A DNA stretch of 64,000 nucleotides from positions 558,001-622,000 of the forward strand of contig NC_021353.1 of assembly GCF_000404225.1 (NCBI RefSeq), in the 5' to 3' direction. The notes beneath the pieces are model-generated. The model ran no database searches. It was not told where the DNA came from and saw nothing but the letters and a program-made list of their open reading frames with translations. The stretch comes from Candidatus Methanomassiliicoccus intestinalis Issoire-Mx1. GTDB taxonomy: Archaea; Thermoplasmatota; Thermoplasmata; Methanomassiliicoccales; Methanomassiliicoccaceae. Position 1 is the first letter of the stretch, and every line of letters starts with the position of its first letter. Positions 53,932 to 64,000 of this stretch are shown here, one piece after another. The position numbers and the translations under genes were made by a program.

Positions 53932-54432
53932 TTAATGGATCGTCAGGCTTTTGACTCCTTTGCATTCCATGAGTGTAGGTATTATCTTTGATGGCACAGG
54001 TTCGTCTGTAATTACGTACAGCTTGGGTGACTCAGTCAAATCTGGATCATCTACCATTGATTGCCTTATGCTGATGCCTGTTTCTGCGATAATGGATGCC
54101 ACAGAGGCTAGAATTCCAGGTTCGTTAGCGTTTGAAGGAACGATTTCAATGCAGCCCCAGTTCATTACCGAAGCAACATCTTTCAGCATCGTTGTAGGCA
54201 ATATTAAAGAAAAGATCTTGCTGAGCTCATCATCTTTTTCAATTGTTTCAATTGCAGTTCTTACAATTCTTCTGTCCACATCTACGACACGTGCTATCGC
54301 AGTGTCTGCAATCTCAACTTCCCCGCTATACACTCTGCCGTTCTTTATGCACATGCCGTTAGACAGCAGTAGTTTGACAACTTTTAGCTGAGACGGGTAC
54401 CTCATGAAATGTTTAATTACAGCTGGATGCAC
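53932..54432 (-). CDS. ACT-domain regulator of amino acid metabolism
   Basis: A 166-residue protein: an N-terminal winged-helix-like part (MRYPSQLKVVKLLLSNGM, DRRIVRTAIETIE) and a C-terminal ACT domain (IEIVPSNANEPGILASVAS, then IIAETGISIRQSMVDD). It resembles the archaeal ACT-domain proteins predicted to sense amino acids and control their metabolism. The ligand is unknown. It precedes the TIGR04076 gene on the same strand and probably shares its transcript. Confidence 0.75.
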   Translation of the reverse strand: MHPAVIKHFMRYPSQLKVVKLLLSNGMCIKNGRVYSGEVEIADTAIARVVDVDRRIVRTAIETIEKDDELSKIFSLILPTTMLKDVASVMNWGCIEIVPSNANEPGILASVASIIAETGISIRQSMVDDPDLTESPKLYVITDEPVPSKIIPTLMECKGVKSLTIH

Positions 54433-54889
54433 GAACCAGTATCCTTATTCAATGCTATAGAGTTTTTGTTATTTTGATTTGACAACCTTTGACTTAGGAG
54501 TATGACATCTATCCAGCAGTGCAGTCAAAAACCAAACCTTCTAATGATGCCTAAAAATAATCAAATTACAATAACCATACTTGTGTATTGCATTGAATTA
54601 CATACCAAGAATTGATCTTATGATTAATTACAAACACATGTCCAGACTATCCTTATCTCTATGTAGAATCCTAGTGGCATCAATATATATTGTTTTATTA
54701 TTCATACAAGATTGTTATGTGTCTGGACGTCAGCATATAGACCTACGCGATATTTTTAACAGTGCTATCAGTCAGCTGAAGCTCTGTTGAAATTTCCGGT
54801 CATGTGTAATATGTTCAGAGACCAAGTTTCCTTGAGAATAAAGGAAACGAATAACAAACCCCCTTAAAAGTAAATAGGTGAGTGAGCAA
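54433..54889. other. Non-coding stretch upstream of the second surface protein
   Basis: No convincing gene. A 69-codon frame at 54581-54790 has no ribosome site and hydrophobic, chance-like composition. The last 20 bases carry the GGTGAGTGAGCAA ribosome region that matches the one before the first surface-protein gene. No long direct repeat or attachment site was seen. Confidence 0.45.
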
Positions 54890-57800
54890 ATGAATAAAAA
54901 AAGTAAATTGATACTAGCATCAGCGCTATTTATTGCGGCCTTGATGCTACTTGTACCTTTATCTCAGGTAGATCTGCCTGGGGGGGGGGGTACAGGAAAC
55001 TTATCATTCTGACTCAATTGTTTTGAGTGAGAATAGTTCTAAAACAATTCTTGTAGATGATACTAATGGTGATGATACTAGTGGAAACGGCACTGAAACA
55101 CCATACAAAACCATCACCAAAGCAGTCTTAGCAGCTAGTTCAGATACTAGTTCAAAATACATAATCAAACTTCTCACGGACATTAATGCCGCCGGTGAGG
55201 AAGTTGCATCCACTGCTAGCGATGACACTGCTTCTACACCCTCGAATTCTAAAATTATTATGATCAGTATGGCATTGACTCTTGATCTCAATGGCAAAAC
55301 GCTGACAACCACTGACACTTCACGAATTGAAGTGAAGGCTGGCGGAGATCTAACAATAACTGATTCCAGCAGTAGCATAGGAAATATTAACCATACTGTA
55401 GCAGGGGATGAAAAGTTCCCAATCATGGTATCTGGAGAATCAGGAAATGTTGCTAAACTTACCTTAGACAAATGTAAAATCACTGTTATTGGATCTGAAG
55501 GTACTGGATCTGAAGGTGGCGCAGAAGGTTATGGTGTATACGCTGCAAAGTATTCTAAAGTAACATCTGGGGAAGGAGTTACAATAACTGCAGGCTATTC
55601 AGCAATTTCCGGTAACGGTCAGAATCCTGGTGTTGATGTAACAATCACCGGCGGAACATATGAATCCAAGAATTATGCAGCAATATACTTCCCGTGTACT
55701 GGAAAACTAACCATAACTGGTGGAGAATTCATCGGTCTCTCAGGTATCGAAATCAGAGCTGGGGATGCATATATCAGCAATGCTAAAATTAGTGTTACTG
55801 GTAATTCTGAAACTCCACTTCCCAAGAACGATGCTAATAAGTTTAGATCGGATGTGCCTACCCCTTGGGGAATGGGTATTGCTATTCTCGATCACAACAG
55901 TTATGCAGTTACTAAGAATGAGGCAAATAAAACATCATACAATGACATCAACGTCGTCATCGACAATGTAACTTTCAATGATGATGCAAACTTTGACATT
56001 TATGTCGGCAAGCACCTTCTGGACCAAAACACTACTACTACTGGTACATTCGTTCAGAATGATGCAAAAACATTACACGACATAAATGTAACAGTCAACG
56101 GTGTTGATTTCAAAGGAAAAGGTCTTTACTTGTACGGGGCAAATGATGTAACAATCACCAACTGTAACTTTACAGACATAACCGCATCAGTAGACACTTC
56201 AATTGATGTAAACGCTATTTACTTGAAGGATTGCAGAGGAAATCTCCTCATTAGCAGTAATGAAATCAAAATTAGCAGTAATGAAATCAAAACTGAAACT
56301 GAAAACGTTTCTAACTGCAGACGTGGAATTTACATTTATAACTGCGATTCTCCTAACATAAGCATAATTTACAACAAAATCACTAATGTCGAATTCAATG
56401 CGATTCAGATTCAGATCCCTAACTATACTCAATTAACATTAGAACCTAATCTCTACATCTCTAACAATAAAATCTCTGAGTGGGATGCTGATAACGATGG
56501 CGTTTCAAGCGGTAACACCAACAATCCGTATGCCGGTGGTCGCGCAGTTCGCATCGATATTCACAACTCTTATCGGGCAACAATCTTTAACAATACATTT
56601 TCTAAAAGTTATGATTCTGGTGTAAATTTTGTATCAGATCTTGGCAGCAGTACTTCTAATGGTGGTTATGATAACGGAAACGTTCTCAAACTTACTGCAC
56701 AAGGTGGTAATAACAACACATACGCTGTCACTTTAGAGCTAAATGGTAATAAATTAAATAATGAATCTTTATCGTATACCAACAACGATTATGTAATTCT
56801 ACCGTCAAATGATAAAGCGACATTTAGCACTGATCCTCAAAACCTTTTCAAAAAGGGAAATGATAGTGTATCTGTAAAAGATCTCATTGAACCTTATAAT
56901 CTCTACTCCACTGACGGCGGCTACACTTTCTATCCGGGAGGAACTCTGAAATATGTAACTGGTTACGATGGCTTTTCTTCAGGTAACTTAGCAATGCAGT
57001 CAGGATACTATCTGCCTTTCAGAATATCTTTCGATAAAACATATGATAATCTGGAACATCTTTCAGTAACTCTTAAAGGAGATGCAAGCAAGACTGTTGG
57101 ACAGAAGGCGTTAGATTCTGGTAAGACCAGCACAGATGATGCTTACATGGATGTTGTATTCTTCATCGGTAGTCTTTCCTCAATTGAGATCACTATCGAT
57201 ACCGATACAACTGATGCTAATCCAGCAATCACATACATAATCTATCTAATCGATTTAGACCTGGAGCAGTCAGTAAAAACAGCACCTTTAGTCGATCACG
57301 GAGCGGATGGAACTGATAACATACCAATTACTCCAAAAGATTACAAGGTTGAAATGAAAGTAGGCTACAATAATATCTTTATACTAAACGTTACAGCCCA
57401 CGATCTTAAGCAGCATTACAATGCTCAGAATACTCTTGGCTATTGGGTTGGCGTTGCTATACCAGTTCCTGAGAAAATCACTACTCTCACAGGTGCAAAA
57501 TATTCATTTAACGAACATCCTCTTCAGTGGAAGTCATTTCCTGACGATGCAGAACTGGTTAATATCGATGGGAAGTATTACGTTTGTTTCTACTTCAATG
57601 CCGATACTGATGATGCTGAACGATACGTCGTTGTTGACTGGGATGGTGATGGAGCAGCAAAACCTCTGTGCTATGCAGTCAATCTTGACGTGACTTTCAC
57701 TTCAGATGAATTTGTACAAGCACCTCTCATAGATCACGCTACAGAACCTGGAAAAGAGGTTGATGGTGTTACAGACTATTCAGTAAAGGTAGGAGTTACC

Positions 57801-58961
57801 GATATCAAGACTCTCTACTTAACTGCTAAAAACGTTCCCAGTCATATCAATGGAGCTGGTACTTCAGGATATTGGGTAGGCATAGGATTCAAAGCTCCCA
57901 CTGGTGCTGACTTCAGCACTGCTAAAATCATTACTGGATGGGGAGATTATGTTCTAGATAATCTTCAGTGGAATGACTCAATTGCTGCTTCTTTCGATTC
58001 ACACTTTGGAGGAAATGATACTTGTGACTATTTCTCCACTTACTATAACTTTGATTCAAGCAGCAATACAGATAACAAAGCTTACATCATGATTAAGTGG
58101 AATGACAATGACATCGATAAATATCTCATCGACTTCTCCGGTGTTTCCAAGAAATCTTCATCAACTGGAGGCGGAGGTACACCAGTCAACCCACCAGTGA
58201 CTCCAGACACACCGAAAGAACCAATCATTCCTGACAGCAACGGAAACGTTGATGTTGTAATCGATGATAAAAAAGCAGATGAGTTAGTTCACGAAGCAGT
58301 TTCATCTGGTTCTGATACAATAACAATCTTAGACACTAAAAACGTCTCTGGAAATGTTTCTTCTGTTACTGTTTCTACTACAGACTTAGAAACAATTTCT
58401 AAAAAGATTGAAAACAATAATAATATAGATTCAGTCTCGATCGAAACATCAAATGGAGACATCATCATCGAAAAAGAAGTTCTTTCATCAATACTTGAAA
58501 ACACAAAAGCAGAGTCAGTTTCATTTGAAGTAGAAGATGCAAAGAACAAGTTGACAGAAGAACAGAAGAAAGCTGTAGGAGACAGACCTGTTTATGATAT
58601 CAGCATCAAAGCAGGAAATGAGAATGTAACATCATTCAACGGAAAGGCCATAACAATCTCACTTCCATACACATTAAAAGCAGGCGAGGATCCGAAAAAT
58701 ATTGTAGTATATTATGTCAAAGAAGATGGTTCATTAGATAAGATAAACTGCGAATACAAGAACGGTAAAGTAATCTTTGATACAGACCATCTTTCAAAAT
58801 ATGTCATTGGATATGAAGAACAGGACAAACCTGTAACTCCAGATACTCCTGAGGATAAGAAAGAAAGCAGCAATAACACGATATACTACGCTGTTGCAGC
58901 AGTAATCATCATTCTCATCATTATCGCTTTAGCATATTACTTCATGAAGAAAAAGCAGTGA
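54890..58961 (+). CDS. Large surface beta-helix adhesin-like protein, reading frame interrupted at an 11-G tract (OFF state)
   Basis: Translation from the ATG at 54890 gives a signal peptide almost identical to that at 17593, then hits 11 Gs (54980-54990) and stops at 55010-55012 after 40 codons. One base less (10 G) or two more (13 G) would join it to the 1312-codon frame that continues to 58961. That frame has beta-helix repeats, a region of two related beta domains (PLVDHGADGTDNI; PLIDHATEPGKEV), a Pro/Thr linker, the conserved C-terminal domain shared with the first protein, and a membrane helix with a KKKQ tail. A TTG at 55023 would start inside the mature part without a signal peptide. 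Full-length ON product would be about 1356 residues. Confidence 0.78.
54980..54990 (+). repeat. Poly-G tract (11 G) behind the signal peptide, frame-breaking
   Basis: Eleven Gs directly after the codons for VDLP. Length 10 or 13 restores the frame. Position relative to the start codon is the same as in the gene at 17593 (codon 31). Confidence 0.92.
56250..56291 (+). repeat. In-frame 21-bp tandem repeat
   Basis: Two exact copies of a 21-base unit encode ISSNEIK twice in the second surface protein, a recent duplication within the beta-helix. Confidence 0.8.
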
Positions 58962-58982
58962 TGATAAGAATATCAAACAAAC

Positions 58983-59007
58983 TTACTGAACGCGAAAGCG
59001 TCAGTAA
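58983..59007 (+). terminator. Hairpin terminator after the second surface protein
   Basis: The same TTACTGA-A-CGC-GAAA-GCG-TCAGTAA hairpin as at 20794-20818, followed by a long T-rich run. Confidence 0.72.
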
Positions 59008-59234
59008 ACTCATTTCTATTTTTTTAATTTTTTTATCAAAATTCTGTAATCTAAAGGTGATAGCTTTATAATGAATACAAAAAAGAGATGATGATATTTT
59101 GTAAAGTCTTCTAACCTAACGCAACATGCCAAAAATTCAATATGGATCTTTTAAAGCCGTTCTCCTGCCCAAGCTCTCTAATTTTTAATGATTGTCTTAA
59201 GACGAGGTAAAAGATACGAATTTAAGGTATTTTC

Positions 59235-59243
59235 CTTATATCT
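59235..59243 (+). promoter_or_regulatory. TATA box for nifB
   Basis: CCTTATATC lies 32-40 bases before the nifB ATG at 59275; transcription would start close to the GAGGT ribosome site. Confidence 0.45.
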
Positions 59244-59274
59244 TATGATCACCTTCATAGTACTGAGGTATCAT

Positions 59275-60516
59275 ATGAGCAGTCAGAATATAGAAGAAAT
59301 GTTGTCGAAGCATCCCTGCTACAATGAAGAAGCGCATAAGAAGTTCGCTCGTATGCATTTACCTGTGGCTCCAAAGTGTAACATTCAATGTAACTTCTGC
59401 AACAGGAAATATGACTGCACTAATGAAAGCAGGCCGGGAGTAACCTCGGAAGTATTATCGCCAGAAGATGCCACGACTAAAGTCTCTTACGTACGTGACA
59501 AAGTACCTAACTTGTCTGTTTTAGGCATAGCTGGACCCGGAGATCCTCTTGCAAACGAAGAGACATTTAGAACTTTAGAGCTAATCAATAAAGATCATCC
59601 AGATCTCACATTCTGTCTCAGCACCAACGGGCTCAATCTTCCTGAAAATGTGGAGAGACTGAAAGCTCTCAACGTCAATTTTATCACCGTAACTCTGAAT
59701 GCTGTGGATCCTGAAATAGGTTCTAAGATCTATGATTTTGTAACAAAAGATGGTAAGCAGTACAGGGGCCTGGATGCAGCAAAAATCCTCTTGAAAAATC
59801 AGCTTGAAGGGATTCAGAAGGCTGTGAATGCAGGAATGACTGTTAAGCTGAACGTAGTTCTCATTCCTACAATAAATGATAAGCACATTCCAGAGATTGC
59901 TAAAAAGGCAAAGGAAATGGGAGTATACATTGTGAATGTTCTCCCTCTGATCCCTGTGCCCGGAACTAAATTTGAGAACCTGAGAGCGCCGACTCCGAGC
60001 GAAAGGAAAGCCATTCAGGATCAGTGCGGGGAAGATATCCGCATGATGAGACACTGCAAACAGTGCCGGGCGGATGCAATAGGTCTGCTGGGAGAAGATA
60101 GATCTCAGGAATTTGCATGCATTTCAAAGAGCTGCATGAATAAAGAAAGCTCCAAGGAATGGTACAATGTGGCAGTAGCTACATCCGATGGAGAAAATGT
60201 TGACCTGCATTTCGGCCAGGCTTCAGCATTCCACACTTATAAGATAGGAAGCGGTAAAATCATCGAATGTGCTACGATTGATATGGAGTCTCCAAGCGAT
60301 ATTCCTGTTTACGGTAAAGAGCACTTCACCAAGCTGGAAAAGACTGTAGGGCTGTTAGCTGGAATGGATGCAGTAATTGCCGAGAAATTCGGAGAGCCTG
60401 TGCTTGAACTGCTGAGGAAGTATGGAATAGCCTATCTGGAAAGCAGGGGCAGCATACAGTCAGCGTTGGAGCAGATGGAAAAAGTTCTGAAGGGTGAAGA
60501 CCTCATAAAGATATGA
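59275..60516 (+). CDS. nifB: NifB-type radical SAM FeMo-cofactor precursor synthase
   Basis: A 413-residue protein. The radical SAM motif CNIQCNFCNRKYDC (about residues 27-40) with the extra cysteine is the NifB signature; AGPGDPLANEETF follows. The C-terminal part (about 300-405) is a NifX/NafY-like domain (VATSDGENVDLHFGQA). NifB builds the [8Fe-9S-C] precursor of the nitrogenase cofactor. No other nif gene is in the window. The ATG at 59275 has GAGGT five bases upstream; an upstream frame from 59188 is an unlikely extension. Convergent with rad50, overlapping by 14 bases. Confidence 0.88.
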   Translation: MSSQNIEEMLSKHPCYNEEAHKKFARMHLPVAPKCNIQCNFCNRKYDCTNESRPGVTSEVLSPEDATTKVSYVRDKVPNLSVLGIAGPGDPLANEETFRTLELINKDHPDLTFCLSTNGLNLPENVERLKALNVNFITVTLNAVDPEIGSKIYDFVTKDGKQYRGLDAAKILLKNQLEGIQKAVNAGMTVKLNVVLIPTINDKHIPEIAKKAKEMGVYIVNVLPLIPVPGTKFENLRAPTPSERKAIQDQCGEDIRMMRHCKQCRADAIGLLGEDRSQEFACISKSCMNKESSKEWYNVAVATSDGENVDLHFGQASAFHTYKIGSGKIIECATIDMESPSDIPVYGKEHFTKLEKTVGLLAGMDAVIAEKFGEPVLELLRKYGIAYLESRGSIQSALEQMEKVLKGEDLIKI

Positions 60517-62929
60517 GCTCTGCAACACTTTCCCCTTCTTTGGAATCGTAGACTGAAATAACATTCCGCATCAGGTCTTTTACATCATCTATGTGAGTAA
60601 TCAGCAGTATCTGGCTGAACTGATTTTCAAGCTTTGAAAGAGCAGTCATGATGTTGCGCTTCCTGTTCTGATCCTGAGAGCCGAAAATTTCATCGAGAAC
60701 AAGGAAATTAATATCTTTGCCAGACCTATCAGAAAGCAGCCTGGATATCGCCAGTCTCAAACATAAGTTTGCTAAATCCATCTCTCCGCCGGAGAAGCGG
60801 TTTATCGGATACTTTGCATCTCCGTCATAAACTGAGATGTTATACTCATCATCCAGTTCTAACCCCAAATACCGCCCATCAGTCATGTCTGAAAACATTG
60901 ATGATGCAATGTCTGTAAGTGCAGGAATAATTCTTTCCATCAGATTATCTTTTAAATCTGAAAAAATATCTCTAAGTGCAGCAAGCTCTGAAATCTTTTT
61001 CAACGATTCTTTCTGCTTGAGTTCAGTTTTTTCAACTTCCTTAATTTCTCTAGCCTTGTTGTCTATTCTTTCATCAATGACTGCGGACTGTGTTTGTTTC
61101 TCATTGATTTCTTTTTGAATTGCGGAGCATTCTTCTTCAGCAGATTTTACTGATAACTTAACACTCTGGTATGCTTCGTCATCGTAGTCAATGTTCTGCA
61201 AATCAGTTAAAAGTCTAGCTAATTCATCTTTCTGACGGACAATCCTGTCTTCATTATCTTTTTTCTCCTGCATAAAATTCGGCAGGTTTCGGCTTTCTCC
61301 CTTCAGTCCGTTGTATTCATCAGATGACTTTTTCAGACTTTTTAGATCGTCAGTTATTTTCTGGTATTCCTCACTATCAAATTTCACATCTTTTATTGAT
61401 GTGAGAGAATTCTCTGCATCTTTTCTTTCTTCTTCAAGATCCTTTACCTGTTTTCTTACAGACCTCAGTTCTGCAGTATGATCAATGCCCTTCTGTCGTT
61501 CTTCTTCAAGATGTGTTTTTCTTTTCTTCAGTGCAGTCAGGTGAATCTTTTCTTCATTTTCAGAGTTTACAAGGGACATCTTCTCTTCAGAGGCAGTTTT
61601 GATAGTTTCGGACACTTCCTGCATTTCAGTCTGCAGCTTATTCATAAGAATGGTGTGATGCTCTCCCAGAGTGCGTTCGCATTCAGGACACACGCTGTCC
61701 GGGCCTCTCTTTCTCATTACAGAGATCTTTTCGCTGAGTGATTTTTCAATCTTGTTATTTTCTTTCAGAGCAGCGTCCACTTCATGTATCTTAATATTGA
61801 TCTCATTGATCTTTTCTTCAATTTCTGAAATCTGCTCAGTGTTCTTATCTATCTCAGATGAAACTCCGCTGTACTTTTCCAGTTCGGTAAGAATCTCTGC
61901 TTCTTTGGCCTGGTGTGATTTTATATTCTGATCCAAACGGTCTAATTTTAAAATTATATCGTTTCTCCTTTGGAACAGCATTCTGTCTTCATCAAGAACT
62001 TCTTTTTTATGACTCATCTCTTCATATGATCTGTATTTTAATTCCAGTTCTGGAAGTTTTTCTAACTTTTTATTGAGATCAGATATTTTCATATCAAGCG
62101 ACTGCAGATGGCCAGTTTCAATCTCAATCTCTTTTTTCTTTGAATCAGCGGCATTTTTGGCTGCAATGTATTTTCTATACACTGCATCTAGTTTTTCCAG
62201 CTCTTCTGAAGCCTCATTCTTCTTATTTTGCAGCTCTGTTTCTTTTTCTTTGAGAACCGACAGCTCTCTAATTATTTCATTTTTAGAAATGATTAATGAA
62301 TCTCTATCTTTGATCAGACAATCCTTTTTCAGTTTTCCATCTGGATTTTTCAGATTTGATTCCAGATCGTCTTTCATATGTTTTTCAAAATTCAGATCAA
62401 TACTGACATTCTTAACCACATCCTGCAGTATGTCGATGTCAAGCAGTTTTACGATATGCTCCTTTCTCTTGGATGCATTCAATTCTGAAAGTGCAGACAG
62501 GTCTTTCTGCCGTGAAAATACCGATATAAAGAATTCCTTGCTTTCCATACCCAGCAGTTTCTCGATTTTTTCAGTTACTGCTGAATCGGAGTTTGCTGTT
62601 TGTATTCCGTCTGCGAGCAAGTATGCATTGGGAGTATTGTTTTTTCCCTTGAGAGATCTGACAAGTTCGTAATTTGTTCCATTTAGGTCAAATACTATCT
62701 TAACAGAACACTCTTCTTTGGGAGATGCGTTATAATTTTTGATACCGTCCTTTCCATCCCTGATGATGTCGCTGTTTCTGCCCCCGCTTCCGTAAAGCGC
62801 CCAGGCAATGGCTTCGATAAGTGTGCTTTTACCGGCACCGTTGGCTCCGAGGATTCCCACAACTCCGTCTGGAATGTTTAAACGCACATCTCTGAAGCGG
62901 CGGTAGTTTGTCAGTTCAATTCTGATCAG
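60503..62929 (-). CDS. rad50: DNA double-strand break repair ATPase Rad50 (non-canonical start likely)
   Basis: An SMC-like ATPase: Walker A GANGAGKST, long coiled coils (about 160-650) with the zinc hook CPEC in the middle, and the C-terminal FSGGEMDLANL signature and VLDEIFG Walker B. With Mre11 it processes broken DNA ends. The first standard start, GTG 62887, would cut off the family's first strand (RIELTNYRRFRDV). That strand is encoded just upstream in frame, where no ATG, GTG or TTG exists; CTG 62929 overlaps the mre11 stop (CTGA) and is the best candidate, making 808 residues. Confidence 0.9.
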   Translation of the reverse strand: MIRIELTNYRRFRDVRLNIPDGVVGILGANGAGKSTLIEAIAWALYGSGGRNSDIIRDGKDGIKNYNASPKEECSVKIVFDLNGTNYELVRSLKGKNNTPNAYLLADGIQTANSDSAVTEKIEKLLGMESKEFFISVFSRQKDLSALSELNASKRKEHIVKLLDIDILQDVVKNVSIDLNFEKHMKDDLESNLKNPDGKLKKDCLIKDRDSLIISKNEIIRELSVLKEKETELQNKKNEASEELEKLDAVYRKYIAAKNAADSKKKEIEIETGHLQSLDMKISDLNKKLEKLPELELKYRSYEEMSHKKEVLDEDRMLFQRRNDIILKLDRLDQNIKSHQAKEAEILTELEKYSGVSSEIDKNTEQISEIEEKINEINIKIHEVDAALKENNKIEKSLSEKISVMRKRGPDSVCPECERTLGEHHTILMNKLQTEMQEVSETIKTASEEKMSLVNSENEEKIHLTALKKRKTHLEEERQKGIDHTAELRSVRKQVKDLEEERKDAENSLTSIKDVKFDSEEYQKITDDLKSLKKSSDEYNGLKGESRNLPNFMQEKKDNEDRIVRQKDELARLLTDLQNIDYDDEAYQSVKLSVKSAEEECSAIQKEINEKQTQSAVIDERIDNKAREIKEVEKTELKQKESLKKISELAALRDIFSDLKDNLMERIIPALTDIASSMFSDMTDGRYLGLELDDEYNISVYDGDAKYPINRFSGGEMDLANLCLRLAISRLLSDRSGKDINFLVLDEIFGSQDQNRKRNIMTALSKLENQFSQILLITHIDDVKDLMRNVISVYDSKEGESVAELISL

Positions 62930-64000
62930 TCTGATTGTCCCGCCTCCTTTTTCAGATAGCTGAGTCCCAGCTCCTTAATGCGCTGCTTGTCGATATTCTC
63001 AATCGGTCTGGCATTCACGAATGATATGAACTCATCTTCAATGTGGCCGAATACTGCAGAAGTGGACTGCACTGACATTTTGTCCTGAGAACTTACTATT
63101 CTCAGTTCGAAATGAGCTGCTGTAGAAAACTGCTCTTTGATCTTTTTGGCATTTATTGAATTTCTGACAGAGCTCAAAACACGGTTTACGGTCATTCTCA
63201 CAATCGCACCATCAATGTTGTCTGGTATCGAATTTTCAATCTCGTTGATGAGGCTTTCAGCGTCCAGATGCAGAGCGTCAATATATGGCAGATCAATCAT
63301 TTTTCTTGCAGGCAGTGAAACAAATTCTTTTGTTCCTTTATCTAAATCAATTACTAAGTATCCCTTATCCTGCCTTGCTTCTGAAAATGAAAATCTTTCT
63401 GTCGAGCCTGAATAATAAGCGTTGTCTAAAATTTTCTGATATCCGTGATAGTGTCCCAGTGCCACATAATCCATGTTTTTCTGCAGATGTGAATCCTCTA
63501 TCACCTGATCATTTGTACTGGAATTCTGGAATGCTTTTAAACTGGCTACACCGGTGTGCAGCATCATCACATTGTATCTGCTGTCTGCGGGACTGATAGA
63601 ATCAAGTCTGGTAAGATATTCTTCTCCTTCGGCATAAGGCAGACCATGAATTGTCATATCGCCGATTCTGACTTTTTCATATCCTCCGCGGTATATGCAG
63701 TGCACTCCCTCTATGTGGTCAAACAGCCTGAAAACACTGCCGGTCTCGCGGATTCTTGGCATGGAGTGATTTCCGGCAATTATGACGATCGGGATGCCTT
63801 CTTTGGAAAGACGTAAAAACTGTTCCATGGCAAACCCGAGGGTTCTGTTCGATGGTCTGATTGAATCAAACAGATCTCCGCTGTGCAGGATCACATCAGG
63901 CCTGAGTTCTATCGCATCATCCACAAACCTCTCGAATGATCTGTACGTGTCAACTTCTCTCTGATTAAGTCCTTTGTAAGGTCCGGGATCTGCACAGAGA
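62926..64000 (-). CDS. mre11: DNA double-strand break repair nuclease Mre11 (5' end outside window)
   Basis: A metallophosphoesterase nuclease, partner of Rad50. Metal motifs seen: HSGDLFD, AGNHS, MLHTGV and ALGHYHG. The open frame continues past the GTG at 63924 to the window edge (ADPGPYKGLNQREVDTY), so the first motif, with its Asp-x-His, lies outside. The C-terminal cap and Rad50-binding region is complete. Its stop overlaps the likely rad50 start, so both are made from one transcript. Confidence 0.92.
   Translation of the reverse strand, partial: LCADPGPYKGLNQREVDTYRSFERFVDDAIELRPDVILHSGDLFDSIRPSNRTLGFAMEQFLRLSKEGIPIVIIAGNHSMPRIRETGSVFRLFDHIEGVHCIYRGGYEKVRIGDMTIHGLPYAEGEEYLTRLDSISPADSRYNVMMLHTGVASLKAFQNSSTNDQVIEDSHLQKNMDYVALGHYHGYQKILDNAYYSGSTERFSFSEARQDKGYLVIDLDKGTKEFVSLPARKMIDLPYIDALHLDAESLINEIENSIPDNIDGAIVRMTVNRVLSSVRNSINAKKIKEQFSTAAHFELRIVSSQDKMSVQSTSAVFGHIEDEFISFVNARPIENIDKQRIKELGLSYLKKEAGQSD

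Noticed and set aside
54581..54790. 69-residue hydrophobic protein gene before the second adhesin
   Set aside because: No ribosome site, no protein-like conservation pattern, and composition expected for translated A/T-rich spacer.
55023..58961. A shorter surface protein starting at TTG 55023
   Set aside because: It would lack a signal peptide while keeping a membrane anchor, and the frame is open upstream to the G tract, matching the paralogue's mature N-terminus.
1..64000. CRISPR arrays, insertion sequences, integrases or prophage genes
   Set aside because: No regularly spaced repeats, transposase or integrase motifs were seen. The only transfer-like region is the 0-10.4 kb operon, judged from domain content alone.

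Overview
The window looks like a moderate-to-low G+C chromosome segment of a methylotrophic methanogenic archaeon, most likely of the order Methanomassiliicoccales (Thermoplasmata). Archaeal markers are RadA, Sec61-beta, deoxyhypusine synthase, the two ether-lipid enzymes GGGP synthase and DGGGP synthase, archaeal tRNA G10 methyltransferase and Mre11/Rad50. Methylotrophy is shown by the methanol:corrinoid methyltransferase pair MtaB/MtaC and by RamA, the ATP-dependent activator of methyltransferase corrinoid proteins. The order-level assignment is inference from gene content; no rRNA or tRNA gene was seen.

Layout. (1) 1-10.4 kb: a single-strand operon of bacterial flavour. It combines a partner-switching signalling set (membrane SpoIIE-type phosphatase with a C-terminal ATPase domain, a STAS antagonist, RsbW-like ATPase domains fused to a GNAT and to a MATE transporter) with acyl activation and reduction enzymes (PaaK-like ligase, LuxE-like ligase, LuxC reductase fused to a second ligase). 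(2) 10.4-12.9 kb: a gene-poor stretch, a small unknown gene and a SAH/5'-deoxyadenosine deaminase. (3) 13.1-17.5 kb: MBL-fold hydrolase, CobW-type GTPase, an unknown protein, RamA, a cupin and a broken SDR gene. (4) 17.6-20.8 kb: a large surface beta-helix protein with a 13-G tract just after its signal peptide. (5) 20.9-23.6 kb: DUF3795 protein and mtaCB, with a 10-G tract upstream. (6) 23.7-41.5 kb: mostly archaeal housekeeping genes (radA, trmG10, site-2 protease, ether lipids, pdxT, Sec61-beta, dys, ADP-forming acyl-CoA synthetase, gcvH, hypF). (7) 41.5-48.9 kb: a candidate pseudoknotted RNA, a phosphoglycerate-mutase-like protein and a cobalamin cluster (cobT; cobD-cbiB-cbiS-cobS-cobY). 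(8) 49-53.3 kb: carAB. (9) 53.5-59 kb: two small genes and a second surface protein, related to the first, whose reading frame is broken at an 11-G tract. (10) 59.2-64 kb: nifB, rad50 and mre11 (cut by the window end).

How it fits together. MtaB/MtaC need a corrinoid cofactor, its reductive activation (RamA) and its assembly (cobalamin nucleotide-loop genes with cobinamide salvage by CbiS); all three functions are in this window. HypF points to NiFe-hydrogenases for H2-dependent methyl reduction.

Most notable observations: two paralogous surface-protein genes each carry a long G tract at the same place behind the signal peptide, one in frame (13 G) and one out of frame (11 G), the hallmark of slipped-strand phase variation; a third long G tract sits in the divergent mtaCB/radA control region. 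The other candidate new system is the SpoIIE/STAS/RsbW plus LuxC/LuxE operon at the left end.
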